DNA from: Pseudomonadota bacterium
GTDB lineage: Bacteria; Pseudomonadota; Gammaproteobacteria; Burkholderiales; Burkholderiaceae_D
Direction: 5' to 3'
Assembly (NCBI GenBank): GCA_018241865.1
Contig: JAFECY010000280.1
Span: 1 to 24,288, forward strand
Length of the DNA stretch: 24,288 nucleotides
The notes under the pieces were generated by a model that saw only the letters and a list, made by a program, of their open reading frames with translations, had not been told where the DNA came from and did not search any database. Numbering within the stretch: the first letter of the stretch is position 1; the number at the start of each line of letters is the position of its first letter. The position numbers were made by a program, and so were the translations under genes. Shown one piece after another: positions 7,117 to 14,530 of the stretch.

Positions 7117-8580
7117 ATGAGCGAAGACATCCTCATCAATATCACGCCGCAGGAAACCCGCGTGGCGCTGACCCTGCAAGGCACCGTCCAAGAACTGCAC
7201 ATCGAGCGCACGCTGTCGCGCGGCATGACCGGCAACGTCTATCTCGGCAAGGTGGTGCGCGTGCTGCCCGGCATGCAATCGGCCTTCATCGACATCGGGC
7301 TGGAACGCGCCGCTTTCCTGCACGTGGCCGACATCTGGGAAACCCGCCCGCGCGACAATCCGCAAGCCAGTCCGACCCCGATCGAGAAGCAACTCTTCGA
7401 CGGCCAGTCGCTGATGGTGCAAGTCATCAAGGATCCGATCGGCACCAAGGGCGCGCGCTTGTCCACCCAGATTTCCATTGCCGGCCGCATGCTGGTCTAC
7501 CTGCCGCAAGACCCGCACATCGGCATTTCGCAAAAAATCGAAAACGAAGTCGATCGCGAAGCGCTCAAACAGAAAGTGCAAAAACTGGTGCCGCCGGAAG
7601 AAAAAGGCGGTTTCATCATCCGCACCATGGCCGAGGAAGCTTCCGAAGCCGACTTGCAGATGGATATCGATTACCTGCGCAAGACCTGGGCCAACATCAC
7701 GCAACAGGCGAAAGAAAAACCGGCCCCGACCCTGCTTTATCAAGACCTGAGCCTGGCGCAGCGCGTGCTGCGCGATTTCGTCAGCGACGACACCTCCAGC
7801 ATCCAGGTCGATTCGCGCGAGAACTTCCAGATGCTGCAGCAGTTCGGCAGCATGTACACGCCGTCGGTGCTGAAGAAGCTGTTCCACTACACTGGCGAGC
7901 GGCCGCTGTTCGAGCTGTACACCGTCGAAGAAGAAATCCAGCGCGCACTGGGCCGCCGGGTCGATCTCAAATCCGGCGGCTACCTGATCGTCGATCAGAC
8001 CGAAGCGATGACCACCATCGACGTCAACACCGGCAGCTATGTCACCGGCCGCAATTTCGACGACACCATTTTCAAGACCAATCTCGAAGCGGCGCATGCG
8101 ATCGCACGGCAACTGCGGCTGCGCAACCTCGGCGGCATCATCATCCTCGACTTTATCGACATGGAAAATTGCGACCACCGCAATGCCGTGCTGGCCGAGT
8201 TGAACAAAGCGCTGGCGCGCGACCGCACCAAGATTTCGGTATCGAATTTCTCCGCGCTCGGCCTGGTCGAGATGACCCGCAAGCGCACCCGCGAATCGCT
8301 GGCGCATATTCTCTGTGAAGTTTGTCCGGCCTGCGCCGGCAAGGGTCAAGTCAAGACCGCGCGCACCATCTGTTATGAAATCCTGCGCGAACTGCTGCGC
8401 GAGGCGCGCCAGTTCAATCCGAAGGAATTCCGCATCCTGGCCTCGCAAGTGGTGGTGGACATGTTTCTGGAAGAAGAATCGCAGCATCTGGCGATGCTCG
8501 GCGACTTCATCGGCAAGCCGATCTCGCTGCAAGTCGAGACGATTTATCATCAGGAACAGTACGACATTATTTTGATGTAA
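7117..8580 (+). CDS. rng: Ribonuclease G
   Basis: The 487-residue endoribonuclease of the RNase E/G family matures the 16S rRNA 5' end and degrades some mRNAs, cleaving AU-rich single-stranded sites. The S1 RNA-binding domain covers about residues 38-128 (GNVYLGKVVRVLPGMQSAFIDIG). The catalytic metal site has D302 in TTIDVNTGSYVTG and D345 in IIILDFIDM. The zinc-link cysteines are C403 and C406 in CEVCPACAGKG. The protein stops after the small domain and lacks the long disordered degradosome arm of RNase E, so RNase G is the right call. No clear Shine-Dalgarno precedes the ATG, and two stem-loops lie just upstream. hldA follows after 11 bp. Confidence 0.95.
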   Translation: MSEDILINITPQETRVALTLQGTVQELHIERTLSRGMTGNVYLGKVVRVLPGMQSAFIDIGLERAAFLHVADIWETRPRDNPQASPTPIEKQLFDGQSLMVQVIKDPIGTKGARLSTQISIAGRMLVYLPQDPHIGISQKIENEVDREALKQKVQKLVPPEEKGGFIIRTMAEEASEADLQMDIDYLRKTWANITQQAKEKPAPTLLYQDLSLAQRVLRDFVSDDTSSIQVDSRENFQMLQQFGSMYTPSVLKKLFHYTGERPLFELYTVEEEIQRALGRRVDLKSGGYLIVDQTEAMTTIDVNTGSYVTGRNFDDTIFKTNLEAAHAIARQLRLRNLGGIIILDFIDMENCDHRNAVLAELNKALARDRTKISVSNFSALGLVEMTRKRTRESLAHILCEVCPACAGKGQVKTARTICYEILRELLREARQFNPKEFRILASQVVVDMFLEEESQHLAMLGDFIGKPISLQVETIYHQEQYDIILM

Positions 8581-8591
8581 GGGTAGTCAGC

Positions 8592-9551
8592 ATGAGCAAG
8601 TTGCCGCCATTTGCAGGCGCAAAAGTATTGGTGATCGGCGATGTGATGCTGGATCGCTACTGGTTCGGCGAAGTCAAGCGCATCTCGCCGGAAGCGCCGG
8701 TACCGGTCTTGAAAGTCACGCGAATCGAGGAACGCCCCGGCGGCGCGGCCAATGTCGCGCGCAACATCGCCGCGCTCGGCGCGCAAGCCACGCTACTGTC
8801 GGTAGTCGGCGCGGACGAAGCCGGTTCCGCACTGGAAAAACTGCTGAACGAACACGGCAAGCTGACTGCCAAGCTGCATCGCGACGCCAGCATCGCCACC
8901 ATCGTCAAGCTGCGCGCCATGGCGCGGCATCAGCAATTGCTGCGCATCGATTTCGAGACCCCGCCCAGCCATGAAGTGCTGCACGCGGTGCTGGAAGATT
9001 TCCGCGCGCAGTTGCCGCACGCCGATGTGGTGATCCTGTCCGACTACGGCAAAGGCGGACTGGCGCACATCGCCGAAATGATTCAACTGGCGCGCGCCGC
9101 CGGCAAGCCGGTGCTGGTCGATCCCAAAGGCGACGATTACCAGCGCTACAGCGGCGCGACCCTGCTGACGCCGAACCTGTCCGAATTCCGCGAAGTGGCT
9201 GGCAACTGGAAGGATGAAACCGACCTGCAGGCGCGCGCCGAAAAATTACGCACCGGGCTGGGGCTGGATGCGCTGCTGGTCACCCGCAGCGAAGACGGCA
9301 TGAGCCTGTTCCGCCAGAACGAAGTGCTGCACGAACCGACCCAGAGCCGCGAAGTGTTCGACGTCAGCGGCGCCGGCGACACCGTGATCGCCACGCTGGC
9401 AGTGATGCTGGCGTCCGGCGCGCAACTACCCGACGCCATGCACATCGCCAACCGCGCCGCCGGCATCGTGGTCGGCAAGCTGGGGACGGCGGCGGTGAGT
9501 CGCGAGGAAATCGAGCGGGATATCGAACGAGATATGGGATCAACGAAATAA
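8592..9551 (+). CDS. hldA: D-glycero-beta-D-manno-heptose-7-phosphate kinase
   Basis: The 319-residue PfkB/ribokinase-fold enzyme phosphorylates heptose 7-phosphate at C1 on the way to ADP-heptose for the LPS inner core. The N-terminal glycine-rich signature is PGGAANVARNIAALG (from about residue 49), and the second signature DVSGAGDT is at 257-264, with catalytic base D263. The length matches only the kinase half of E. coli HldE (RfaE). The adenylyltransferase half is absent, so a separate HldB/RfaE2 must be encoded elsewhere. AGGG at 8580-8583 precedes the ATG at a good distance, and the gene starts 11 bp after rng. A B-type repeat separates it from hldD. Confidence 0.95.
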   Translation: MSKLPPFAGAKVLVIGDVMLDRYWFGEVKRISPEAPVPVLKVTRIEERPGGAANVARNIAALGAQATLLSVVGADEAGSALEKLLNEHGKLTAKLHRDASIATIVKLRAMARHQQLLRIDFETPPSHEVLHAVLEDFRAQLPHADVVILSDYGKGGLAHIAEMIQLARAAGKPVLVDPKGDDYQRYSGATLLTPNLSEFREVAGNWKDETDLQARAEKLRTGLGLDALLVTRSEDGMSLFRQNEVLHEPTQSREVFDVSGAGDTVIATLAVMLASGAQLPDAMHIANRAAGIVVGKLGTAAVSREEIERDIERDMGSTK

Positions 9552-9565
9552 GCGCAATGCCGGAG

Positions 9566-9656
9566 CCCCCCCCTTCAAGGGGGAGGCCGGGTGGGGGATG
9601 GGTTTCATCGGATGATTACCCCATCCCCTCCCCAACCCTCCCCTTGAAGGGGAGGG
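9566..9656. repeat. B-module inverted repeat between hldA and hldD
   Basis: The left arm (about 9566-9605) has a CCCCCTTCAAGGGGG core followed by GTGGGGGATGGGTTT. The right arm (about 9618-9656) is its approximate reverse complement, with ACCCCATCCCCTCCCC and then a CCCCTTGAAGGGG core. No A arms flank it. It sits 14 bp after the hldA stop, so it splits two genes of one pathway that are otherwise adjacent. GC-rich base pairing predicts a strong hairpin in the transcript. Confidence 0.87.
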
Positions 9657-9690
9657 AGTCAACGGCAAGAGTCAACGACAAGTCAGCAAG
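9657..9690 (+). repeat. Two-and-a-half copies of a 13-bp direct repeat
   Basis: AGTCAACGGCAAG (9657-9669) is followed at once by AGTCAACGACAAG (9670-9682) and a shorter related piece to 9690. This tandem starts exactly at the edge of the B repeat and ends shortly before the hldD ribosome-binding site (GGAG, 9703-9706). Confidence 0.6.
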
Positions 9691-9714
9691 CAACGCATCA
9701 ACGGAGCACAACAC

Positions 9715-10701
9715 ATGTACACCATCGTCACCGGCGCGGCCGGCTTCATCGGTTCCAACCTAGTCAAGGCCTTGAACGAACGCGGCGTCAGCGACATCAT
9801 CGCGGTCGATAACCTGAAGAAGGCCGACAAGTTCAAGAACTTGATCGATTGCGACATCGCCGATTTCCTCGACAAGGAAGATTTCCTGCATCTGCTACAA
9901 GAGGGCGCATTCGACGGTCAGGTGCGCGCCGTGCTGCACCAGGGCGCATGCTCGGACACCATGGAAACCGACGGCCGCTACATGATGGAAAACAATTACC
10001 AGTACTCGCTGGCCTTGCTCGACTTTTGCCAACAGGAACACGTGCCCTTCCTGTATGCTTCCTCGGCCTCGGTTTATGGCGGCGGCAGCGTATTCAAGGA
10101 AAGCCGCGAATGCGAAGCGCCGCTCAACGTTTATGCTTACTCCAAGTTCCTGTTCGACCAGATCGTGCGCCGCCGCTGGCAGCAGCGCAGCGCGCAAATC
10201 GTCGGCCTGCGCTACTTCAACGTCTATGGTCCGCGCGAATCGCACAAGGGTCGCATGGCCTCGGTCGCGTTCCACTTCTTCAACCAGTACCGCGCCGAAG
10301 GCAAGGTGAAACTGTTCGAGGGTTGTGACGGCTACGCCAACGGTGGCCAGTTGCGCGACTTCGTTTCGGTCGAGGATGTGGTCAAGGTCAACCTGTACTT
10401 CCTCGACAACCCGGACAAGGCCGGCATCTTTAACCTCGGCACCGGCCAGGCGCAGAGCTTCAACGATGTCGCGGTCGCCACCATCAACACCCTGCGCGGC
10501 GGCAGCGCCACGCTGGAACAATTGCAGCAGGAAGGCGCGATCAACTACATCCCCTTCCCCGAGCAATTGCGCGGCAAGTACCAGAGCTACACGCAAGCCG
10601 ACATGGGTGCGCTGCGCGGCATCGGCTATGCCGAACCCTTCCTGACCGTCGAGCAGGGCGTGGCGCGGTACGTGCAGCAGATGCAGCGCGCCGCTGGTTG
10701 A
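9715..10701 (+). CDS. hldD: ADP-L-glycero-D-manno-heptose-6-epimerase
   Basis: The 328-residue short-chain dehydrogenase/reductase enzyme converts ADP-D-glycero-D-manno-heptose to the L-glycero form, the donor used by the LPS heptosyltransferases. The NADP-binding Rossmann motif is [10 protein letters not shown] near the N terminus. The active site shows S116 in [11 protein letters not shown] and Y140-xxx-K144 in [32 protein letters not shown] is a typical HldD stretch. The ATG at 9715 has GGAG eight bases upstream. It follows hldA across a repeat and precedes a GT9 transferase. Confidence 0.96.
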   Translation: MYTIVTGAAGFIGSNLVKALNERGVSDIIAVDNLKKADKFKNLIDCDIADFLDKEDFLHLLQEGAFDGQVRAVLHQGACSDTMETDGRYMMENNYQYSLALLDFCQQEHVPFLYASSASVYGGGSVFKESRECEAPLNVYAYSKFLFDQIVRRRWQQRSAQIVGLRYFNVYGPRESHKGRMASVAFHFFNQYRAEGKVKLFEGCDGYANGGQLRDFVSVEDVVKVNLYFLDNPDKAGIFNLGTGQAQSFNDVAVATINTLRGGSATLEQLQQEGAINYIPFPEQLRGKYQSYTQADMGALRGIGYAEPFLTVEQGVARYVQQMQRAAG

Positions 10702-10737
10702 TCTTCGTTGCTTGATCGCCGTCTCCCATTCTGTTCC

Positions 10738-11871
10738 ATGCCGCTTCCCCCTTTCGACCAAACTCCGCCGCGCCGCATCCTGCTGGTCTGCACCCAGCGC
10801 ATCGGCGACGTGCTGCTGGCGACGCCGCTGGCGCGTTCGCTCAAACAAACTTGGCCGCAGGCGGAGTTGCACTTCCTCGTCTTCAAGGGCACCGAAGGGG
10901 TCTTGGCGGGCAACCCCGACATCGACCGTGTGATCGCCTATCCGCACCGCAGCGACTGGCGCGGCAAGCTGGCGCAGTTGCGCGAATTATGGCGGCGCTA
11001 CGATCTGGCGCTGGGGACGATGGCATCCGACCGCACCCGTCTGTATGGCTGGGTCGGCGCGAAGTTCCGCGTCGGTTTCGTCAACGAATGGGAAAAGGGC
11101 AAAACCCTGCTGCTGGATCGCTGGCGTAATTTCGACGATCTCCATCTGCACACCGTCGCGCTGAACCTGCAACTGGCCGAGCTGCTTGGCGTCGCGCCCT
11201 GCTATCAGGTAGTGCCGCCGTCGCTGAACGACGAGCAGCGCATCGGCTTGCGTAACAAACTGGCCGCGCTGGGCGACCAGCCGTATGCCGTGCTGCATCC
11301 TTCGCCCAAGTTCGCCTACAAGATGTGGCGACAGGAGGGCTGGGTCGAACTGGCGCGCTGGCTGGTGCAGCAAGGCGTGCAAGTAGTGCTGACTGGCGGC
11401 CCCGATCAGGACGAGCGCGAGTATGTCGCCGTCATCGCCGCCCAGACAAACAGCCTCAACCTCGCCGGCCAATTGTCACTGGCGGAAACGGCGGAGCTAT
11501 TGAGCGATGCCAAACTCTTCGTCGGCCCGGACACGGCAGTGACGCACATCGCCGCCGCCGTCGGCACGCCGACTATCGCCTTGTTCGGCCCATCCAATCC
11601 GGTCAAGTGGGGGCCGTGGCCGAAAGACTGGCAGCGCGCCGACAGCCCGTGGCAATGGCGCGGCAGCGGCCGGCACGGCAATGTGATGCTGATCCAAGGG
11701 CCGGGCGATTGCGTGCCGTGCCGAATGGAAGGTTGCGACCGCCATGTCGGCAGCCGCAGCGATTGTCTGCAGCGGATCGGCAATGATGAAGTGATCGGCG
11801 CGGCCAGTGCCATGCTGGCGACCGCCACCGTCATTCCGATTGTTGCGGCGGATGACCGAACGCCCGAATAA
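10738..11871 (+). CDS. GT9-family glycosyltransferase (heptosyltransferase-like)
   Basis: The 377-residue protein has the ADP-heptose:LPS heptosyltransferase fold of family GT9. The N-terminal domain begins RRILLVCTQRIGDVLLATPLA, and the C-terminal nucleotide-sugar domain has VLHPSPKFAYKMWRQEGW and GPDTAVTHIAAAVGTP (from residue 263). Four cysteines near the C terminus (C325, C328, C333, C343) form the CxxC-x4-C-x9-C pattern also seen in the WaaF of this window. I take the ATG at 10738; an upstream TTG at 10708 would add ten residues that look non-homologous. Position after hldD fits a WaaC/WaaQ-type core heptosyltransferase, but the exact acceptor is not readable. An MBOAT gene follows after 18 bp. 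Confidence 0.88.
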   Translation: MPLPPFDQTPPRRILLVCTQRIGDVLLATPLARSLKQTWPQAELHFLVFKGTEGVLAGNPDIDRVIAYPHRSDWRGKLAQLRELWRRYDLALGTMASDRTRLYGWVGAKFRVGFVNEWEKGKTLLLDRWRNFDDLHLHTVALNLQLAELLGVAPCYQVVPPSLNDEQRIGLRNKLAALGDQPYAVLHPSPKFAYKMWRQEGWVELARWLVQQGVQVVLTGGPDQDEREYVAVIAAQTNSLNLAGQLSLAETAELLSDAKLFVGPDTAVTHIAAAVGTPTIALFGPSNPVKWGPWPKDWQRADSPWQWRGSGRHGNVMLIQGPGDCVPCRMEGCDRHVGSRSDCLQRIGNDEVIGAASAMLATATVIPIVAADDRTPE

Positions 11872-11889
11872 AATATCCACCGCACCGCC

Positions 11890-13398
11890 ATGCTTTTCAA
11901 TTCCTATAGCTTCATCTTCCTGTTCCTGCCGATCACTTTCTGCGGCATGTTCTTTCTTGGCCGGCATAGCCACCGGTTGGCGGCCTTGTGGCTCGGCGTG
12001 GCTTCGCTGGTGTTCTACGGCGTCTGGGATGCGCGCTTCGTGCTGTTGCTGGTGGCGTCGATCGCCTTCAACTATGGCGCGGGCTATTGGATTGGCCTGC
12101 GCCATGCGGCCGGCGCGCAGCGGCAAGCGAAACTCACCCTGATCCTGGCGATTGCCGCCAACCTCGCCCTGCTCGGCTATTTCAAGTACGCGAATTTTTT
12201 CATCGCTGCCATCGGTCAAGTGCTGGGTAAACACTATCCGGCGCTGGACTTGCTGCTACCGCTCGGCATTTCTTTTTTCACCTTCACCCAGATCGCTTTT
12301 TTGGTGGATGTGCATCGCGGTATCACGCGCGAATACAACTTCATTCACTACCTGTTGTTCGTCACCTATTTCCCGCACTTGATCGCCGGTCCGGTGCTGC
12401 ATCACAAGCAGATGATGCCGCAGTTCGCCAACCGGGAAACTTATCGCATCCATGCCGAGCATATCGCGGTCGGTTTGGCGATTTTTGTGTTGGGACTAGC
12501 GAAAAAAGTGCTGGTGGCCGACAACGTCGCAGCTTATGCCAGCCCGGCCTTCGCCGCCGCCGGCGCGGGGCATGCGCTGACCATGCTGGAATCATGGGTC
12601 GGCGCGCTGGCCTATACCATGCAAATCTACTTCGACTTCTCCGGCTATTCGGACATGGCGCTCGGTTTGTCGCTACTGTTCAACATTCGCTTGCCGATCA
12701 ATTTCGATTCGCCCTACAAGGCGACCAGCATCATTGACTTCTGGCGGCGCTGGCATATCAGCCTCTCGACTTTCCTGCGCGATTATCTCTACGTACCGCT
12801 GGGCGGCAACCGCCACGGCAAGACGCGGCGCTATCTCAACCTGATGGCGACCATGCTATTAGGCGGTCTCTGGCATGGCGCGGGATGGACCTTCATCATC
12901 TGGGGCGGCTTGCATGGTTTTTACCTGATGCTCAACCACGGTTGGCGTGAATGGAAAACACGTAGGGGCTGGAGCGATGGCGGCCGGTTGGCGCGTTGGT
13001 GCAGCGGCACGCTAACCTTCGTGGCGGTGGTGATCGCCTGGGTATTCTTCCGCGCCGAGAGCCTGCCGGCGGCACACACCATGCTGCAAGGGATGAGCGG
13101 TCTGCAAGGCTTCATGCCACATGCTTGGACGCCCTCGCGCGAAGCGCTGAAAGTCATCGTGCCGTGCATGCTGCTGGCTTGGCTGTTTCCCAATGTTCGC
13201 CAGATGCTGATCCAATACAAACCAGCTTGGGAAGACTTGGTCGGCAAGTCCACGCCCGCACCGCTGCCACAAGGCCGCTTGCCTCACTTCTTAAGCTGGC
13301 GGCCGACACCGCTGCGCGCCATCGGCATGGGCTTGCTGTTCGTCTGGTGCTTGGACAGTCTAACCAAGGTCAGTGAATTTCTTTACTTCCAGTTCTAG
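11890..13398 (+). CDS. MBOAT-family O-acyltransferase (AlgI/PatA-like)
   Basis: The 502-residue polytopic inner-membrane protein has the MBOAT signatures: FFTFTQIAFLVDVHRG, YFPHLIAGPVLHHKQMMPQF, SGYSDMALGLSLLF, WRRWHISLSTFLRDYLYVPLGGNRHG (H289) and GGLWHGAGWTFIIWGGLHG. H329 in the last is the counterpart of the essential AlgI histidine. Such proteins move an acetyl group from a cytoplasmic donor across the membrane for O-acetylation of an exported polysaccharide. Length fits AlgI. It lies between a core-type GT9 gene and an SGNH protein gene (8 bp gap), so together they look like a glycan O-acetylation unit. The glycan (LPS core, O-antigen or exopolysaccharide) is unknown. Confidence 0.92.
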   Translation: MLFNSYSFIFLFLPITFCGMFFLGRHSHRLAALWLGVASLVFYGVWDARFVLLLVASIAFNYGAGYWIGLRHAAGAQRQAKLTLILAIAANLALLGYFKYANFFIAAIGQVLGKHYPALDLLLPLGISFFTFTQIAFLVDVHRGITREYNFIHYLLFVTYFPHLIAGPVLHHKQMMPQFANRETYRIHAEHIAVGLAIFVLGLAKKVLVADNVAAYASPAFAAAGAGHALTMLESWVGALAYTMQIYFDFSGYSDMALGLSLLFNIRLPINFDSPYKATSIIDFWRRWHISLSTFLRDYLYVPLGGNRHGKTRRYLNLMATMLLGGLWHGAGWTFIIWGGLHGFYLMLNHGWREWKTRRGWSDGGRLARWCSGTLTFVAVVIAWVFFRAESLPAAHTMLQGMSGLQGFMPHAWTPSREALKVIVPCMLLAWLFPNVRQMLIQYKPAWEDLVGKSTPAPLPQGRLPHFLSWRPTPLRAIGMGLLFVWCLDSLTKVSEFLYFQF

Positions 13399-13406
13399 AA
13401 CCTCTC

Positions 13407-14438
13407 ATGCGCCGCTACCTGATAATCTTCGGTACAACCGTCACCGCGATATTGCTACTGACGGCAGCGCTGGCATTGATCTTCGAGCCTTTCGTGCCAC
13501 TGACGGGCGACCTGACGCGTATCGGCAATTATGCGGAAAAAGATTTCGGTTGGACCGCGCCACAGCCAGTCATTCACATCACGGCCAACGGCAAAGCAGT
13601 GAGCGCACCGAACATACTGGTGCTGGGCGATTCGTTCACGCAAGGGAATGCCTGGCAATCGATCCTGACCGAGCGCAGCGGCCGCACCACGCAGAGCTTT
13701 CAGTTCTACCAAGTCGGCTGCATCAAGAACTGGCTGAACTACGCCTTTCAGCATTCGACAGCCGACACCATCGTGATCGAATCGGTCGAGCGCTCCTTCC
13801 TCGCCAACTTCAAGGAACTTCCCGAGTGCGCCGCCGGTACGCCGCAACCGTTCGAGATCACTCCCGCGACCACCGCAGCGCAACGCAGGCAGTGGCCGCC
13901 GGAATGGCATATCCAACGCACCTTCAAACTCAGCTATCACACCCTGCGCATGCAGCTTCACGCCGACACCATCCTTCGCAACGGCGAAGTGGCCAATGCG
14001 CCGATCGACCGCGCCTGCGCCGGCTTCTCGAACCGGCGTGCCGACCGGCTGCTGTATTTCGTGCAGGACGAAGAAAAATTCCGCTGGAAACAAGACGATG
14101 TGCAACGCGCCATTGCCAACATTCTGGCAATCCAGCAAGCAGCCGCGCAGCACGGGAAAAAATTCGTTTTGATCGTCGCGCCGGATAAACTCTCTGTCTA
14201 TCAGCGCTGCTTGCTGCACCCGGAACAAATCGCCGAGCGCGATCCGCACATCACAGCGGCACTGATTGCCGCCGGCATCCACACGCCCGATTTACGCAGC
14301 GTCTTCCGCGACCGAGCCGGCAAGATCACCGACTTGTATCAGTCCGACGACACGCATCCCAACGCAGCCGGTTATGTTTTGATGGGCGAGCAGATCGCCG
14401 CTTTCCTGTCGAAGCCAGATCAACAAGCACCCAAGTAA
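13407..14438 (+). CDS. Membrane-anchored SGNH/AlgX-like acetyltransferase partner
   Basis: The 343-residue protein has one N-terminal membrane helix (about residues 4-27) and an exported remainder with SGNH-hydrolase motifs: block I GDSFT at 74-78 with probable nucleophile S76, and block V DDTHPN at 314-319 giving the D-x-x-H pair. This is the pattern of AlgJ/AlgX-like proteins that work beside an MBOAT protein and transfer acetyl groups to a glycan in the periplasm. Being 8 bp behind the MBOAT gene supports this. Overall similarity to AlgX cannot be judged by eye, and an esterase role is also possible. Confidence 0.82.
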   Translation: MRRYLIIFGTTVTAILLLTAALALIFEPFVPLTGDLTRIGNYAEKDFGWTAPQPVIHITANGKAVSAPNILVLGDSFTQGNAWQSILTERSGRTTQSFQFYQVGCIKNWLNYAFQHSTADTIVIESVERSFLANFKELPECAAGTPQPFEITPATTAAQRRQWPPEWHIQRTFKLSYHTLRMQLHADTILRNGEVANAPIDRACAGFSNRRADRLLYFVQDEEKFRWKQDDVQRAIANILAIQQAAAQHGKKFVLIVAPDKLSVYQRCLLHPEQIAERDPHITAALIAAGIHTPDLRSVFRDRAGKITDLYQSDDTHPNAAGYVLMGEQIAAFLSKPDQQAPK

Positions 14439-14443
14439 GGTCT

Positions 14444-14466
14444 CGGCTCCGCCCCTGCCGTTTTTT
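14444..14466 (+). terminator. Weak candidate intrinsic terminator
   Basis: CGGC (14444-14447) can pair with GCCG (14457-14460) over a 9-base loop, followed directly by six T (14461-14466). The stem is only four base pairs, so strength is doubtful. It stands right after the SGNH gene and before the c-di-GMP gene, a sensible place for a transcript end. Confidence 0.35.
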
Positions 14467-14518
14467 ACCTGCTTCATTCGCGCCCGAGTCTGTAGTACCC
14501 TCTTTGGAATCGCCCCGC

Positions 14519-14522
14519 AGGA
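14519..14522 (+). promoter_or_regulatory. Ribosome-binding site that fixes the c-di-GMP gene start
   Basis: AGGA lies eight bases before the ATG at 14531. It supports that ATG rather than the in-frame TTG at 14504. Confidence 0.6.
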
Positions 14523-14530
14523 AAAGCCAC

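Noticed and set aside
6922..8550. A 542-codon open frame on the minus strand opposite maf and rng
   Set aside because: It is the antisense shadow of RNase G, with low-complexity composition and no recognisable domain.
9557..9763. Short open frame starting in the hldA-hldD gap
   Set aside because: It is made of the B repeat and runs into hldD in another frame.
10708..10737. Upstream TTG start for the GT9 gene
   Set aside because: It would add ten residues without homology-like features; the ATG at 10738 leads directly into the conserved N-terminal domain.
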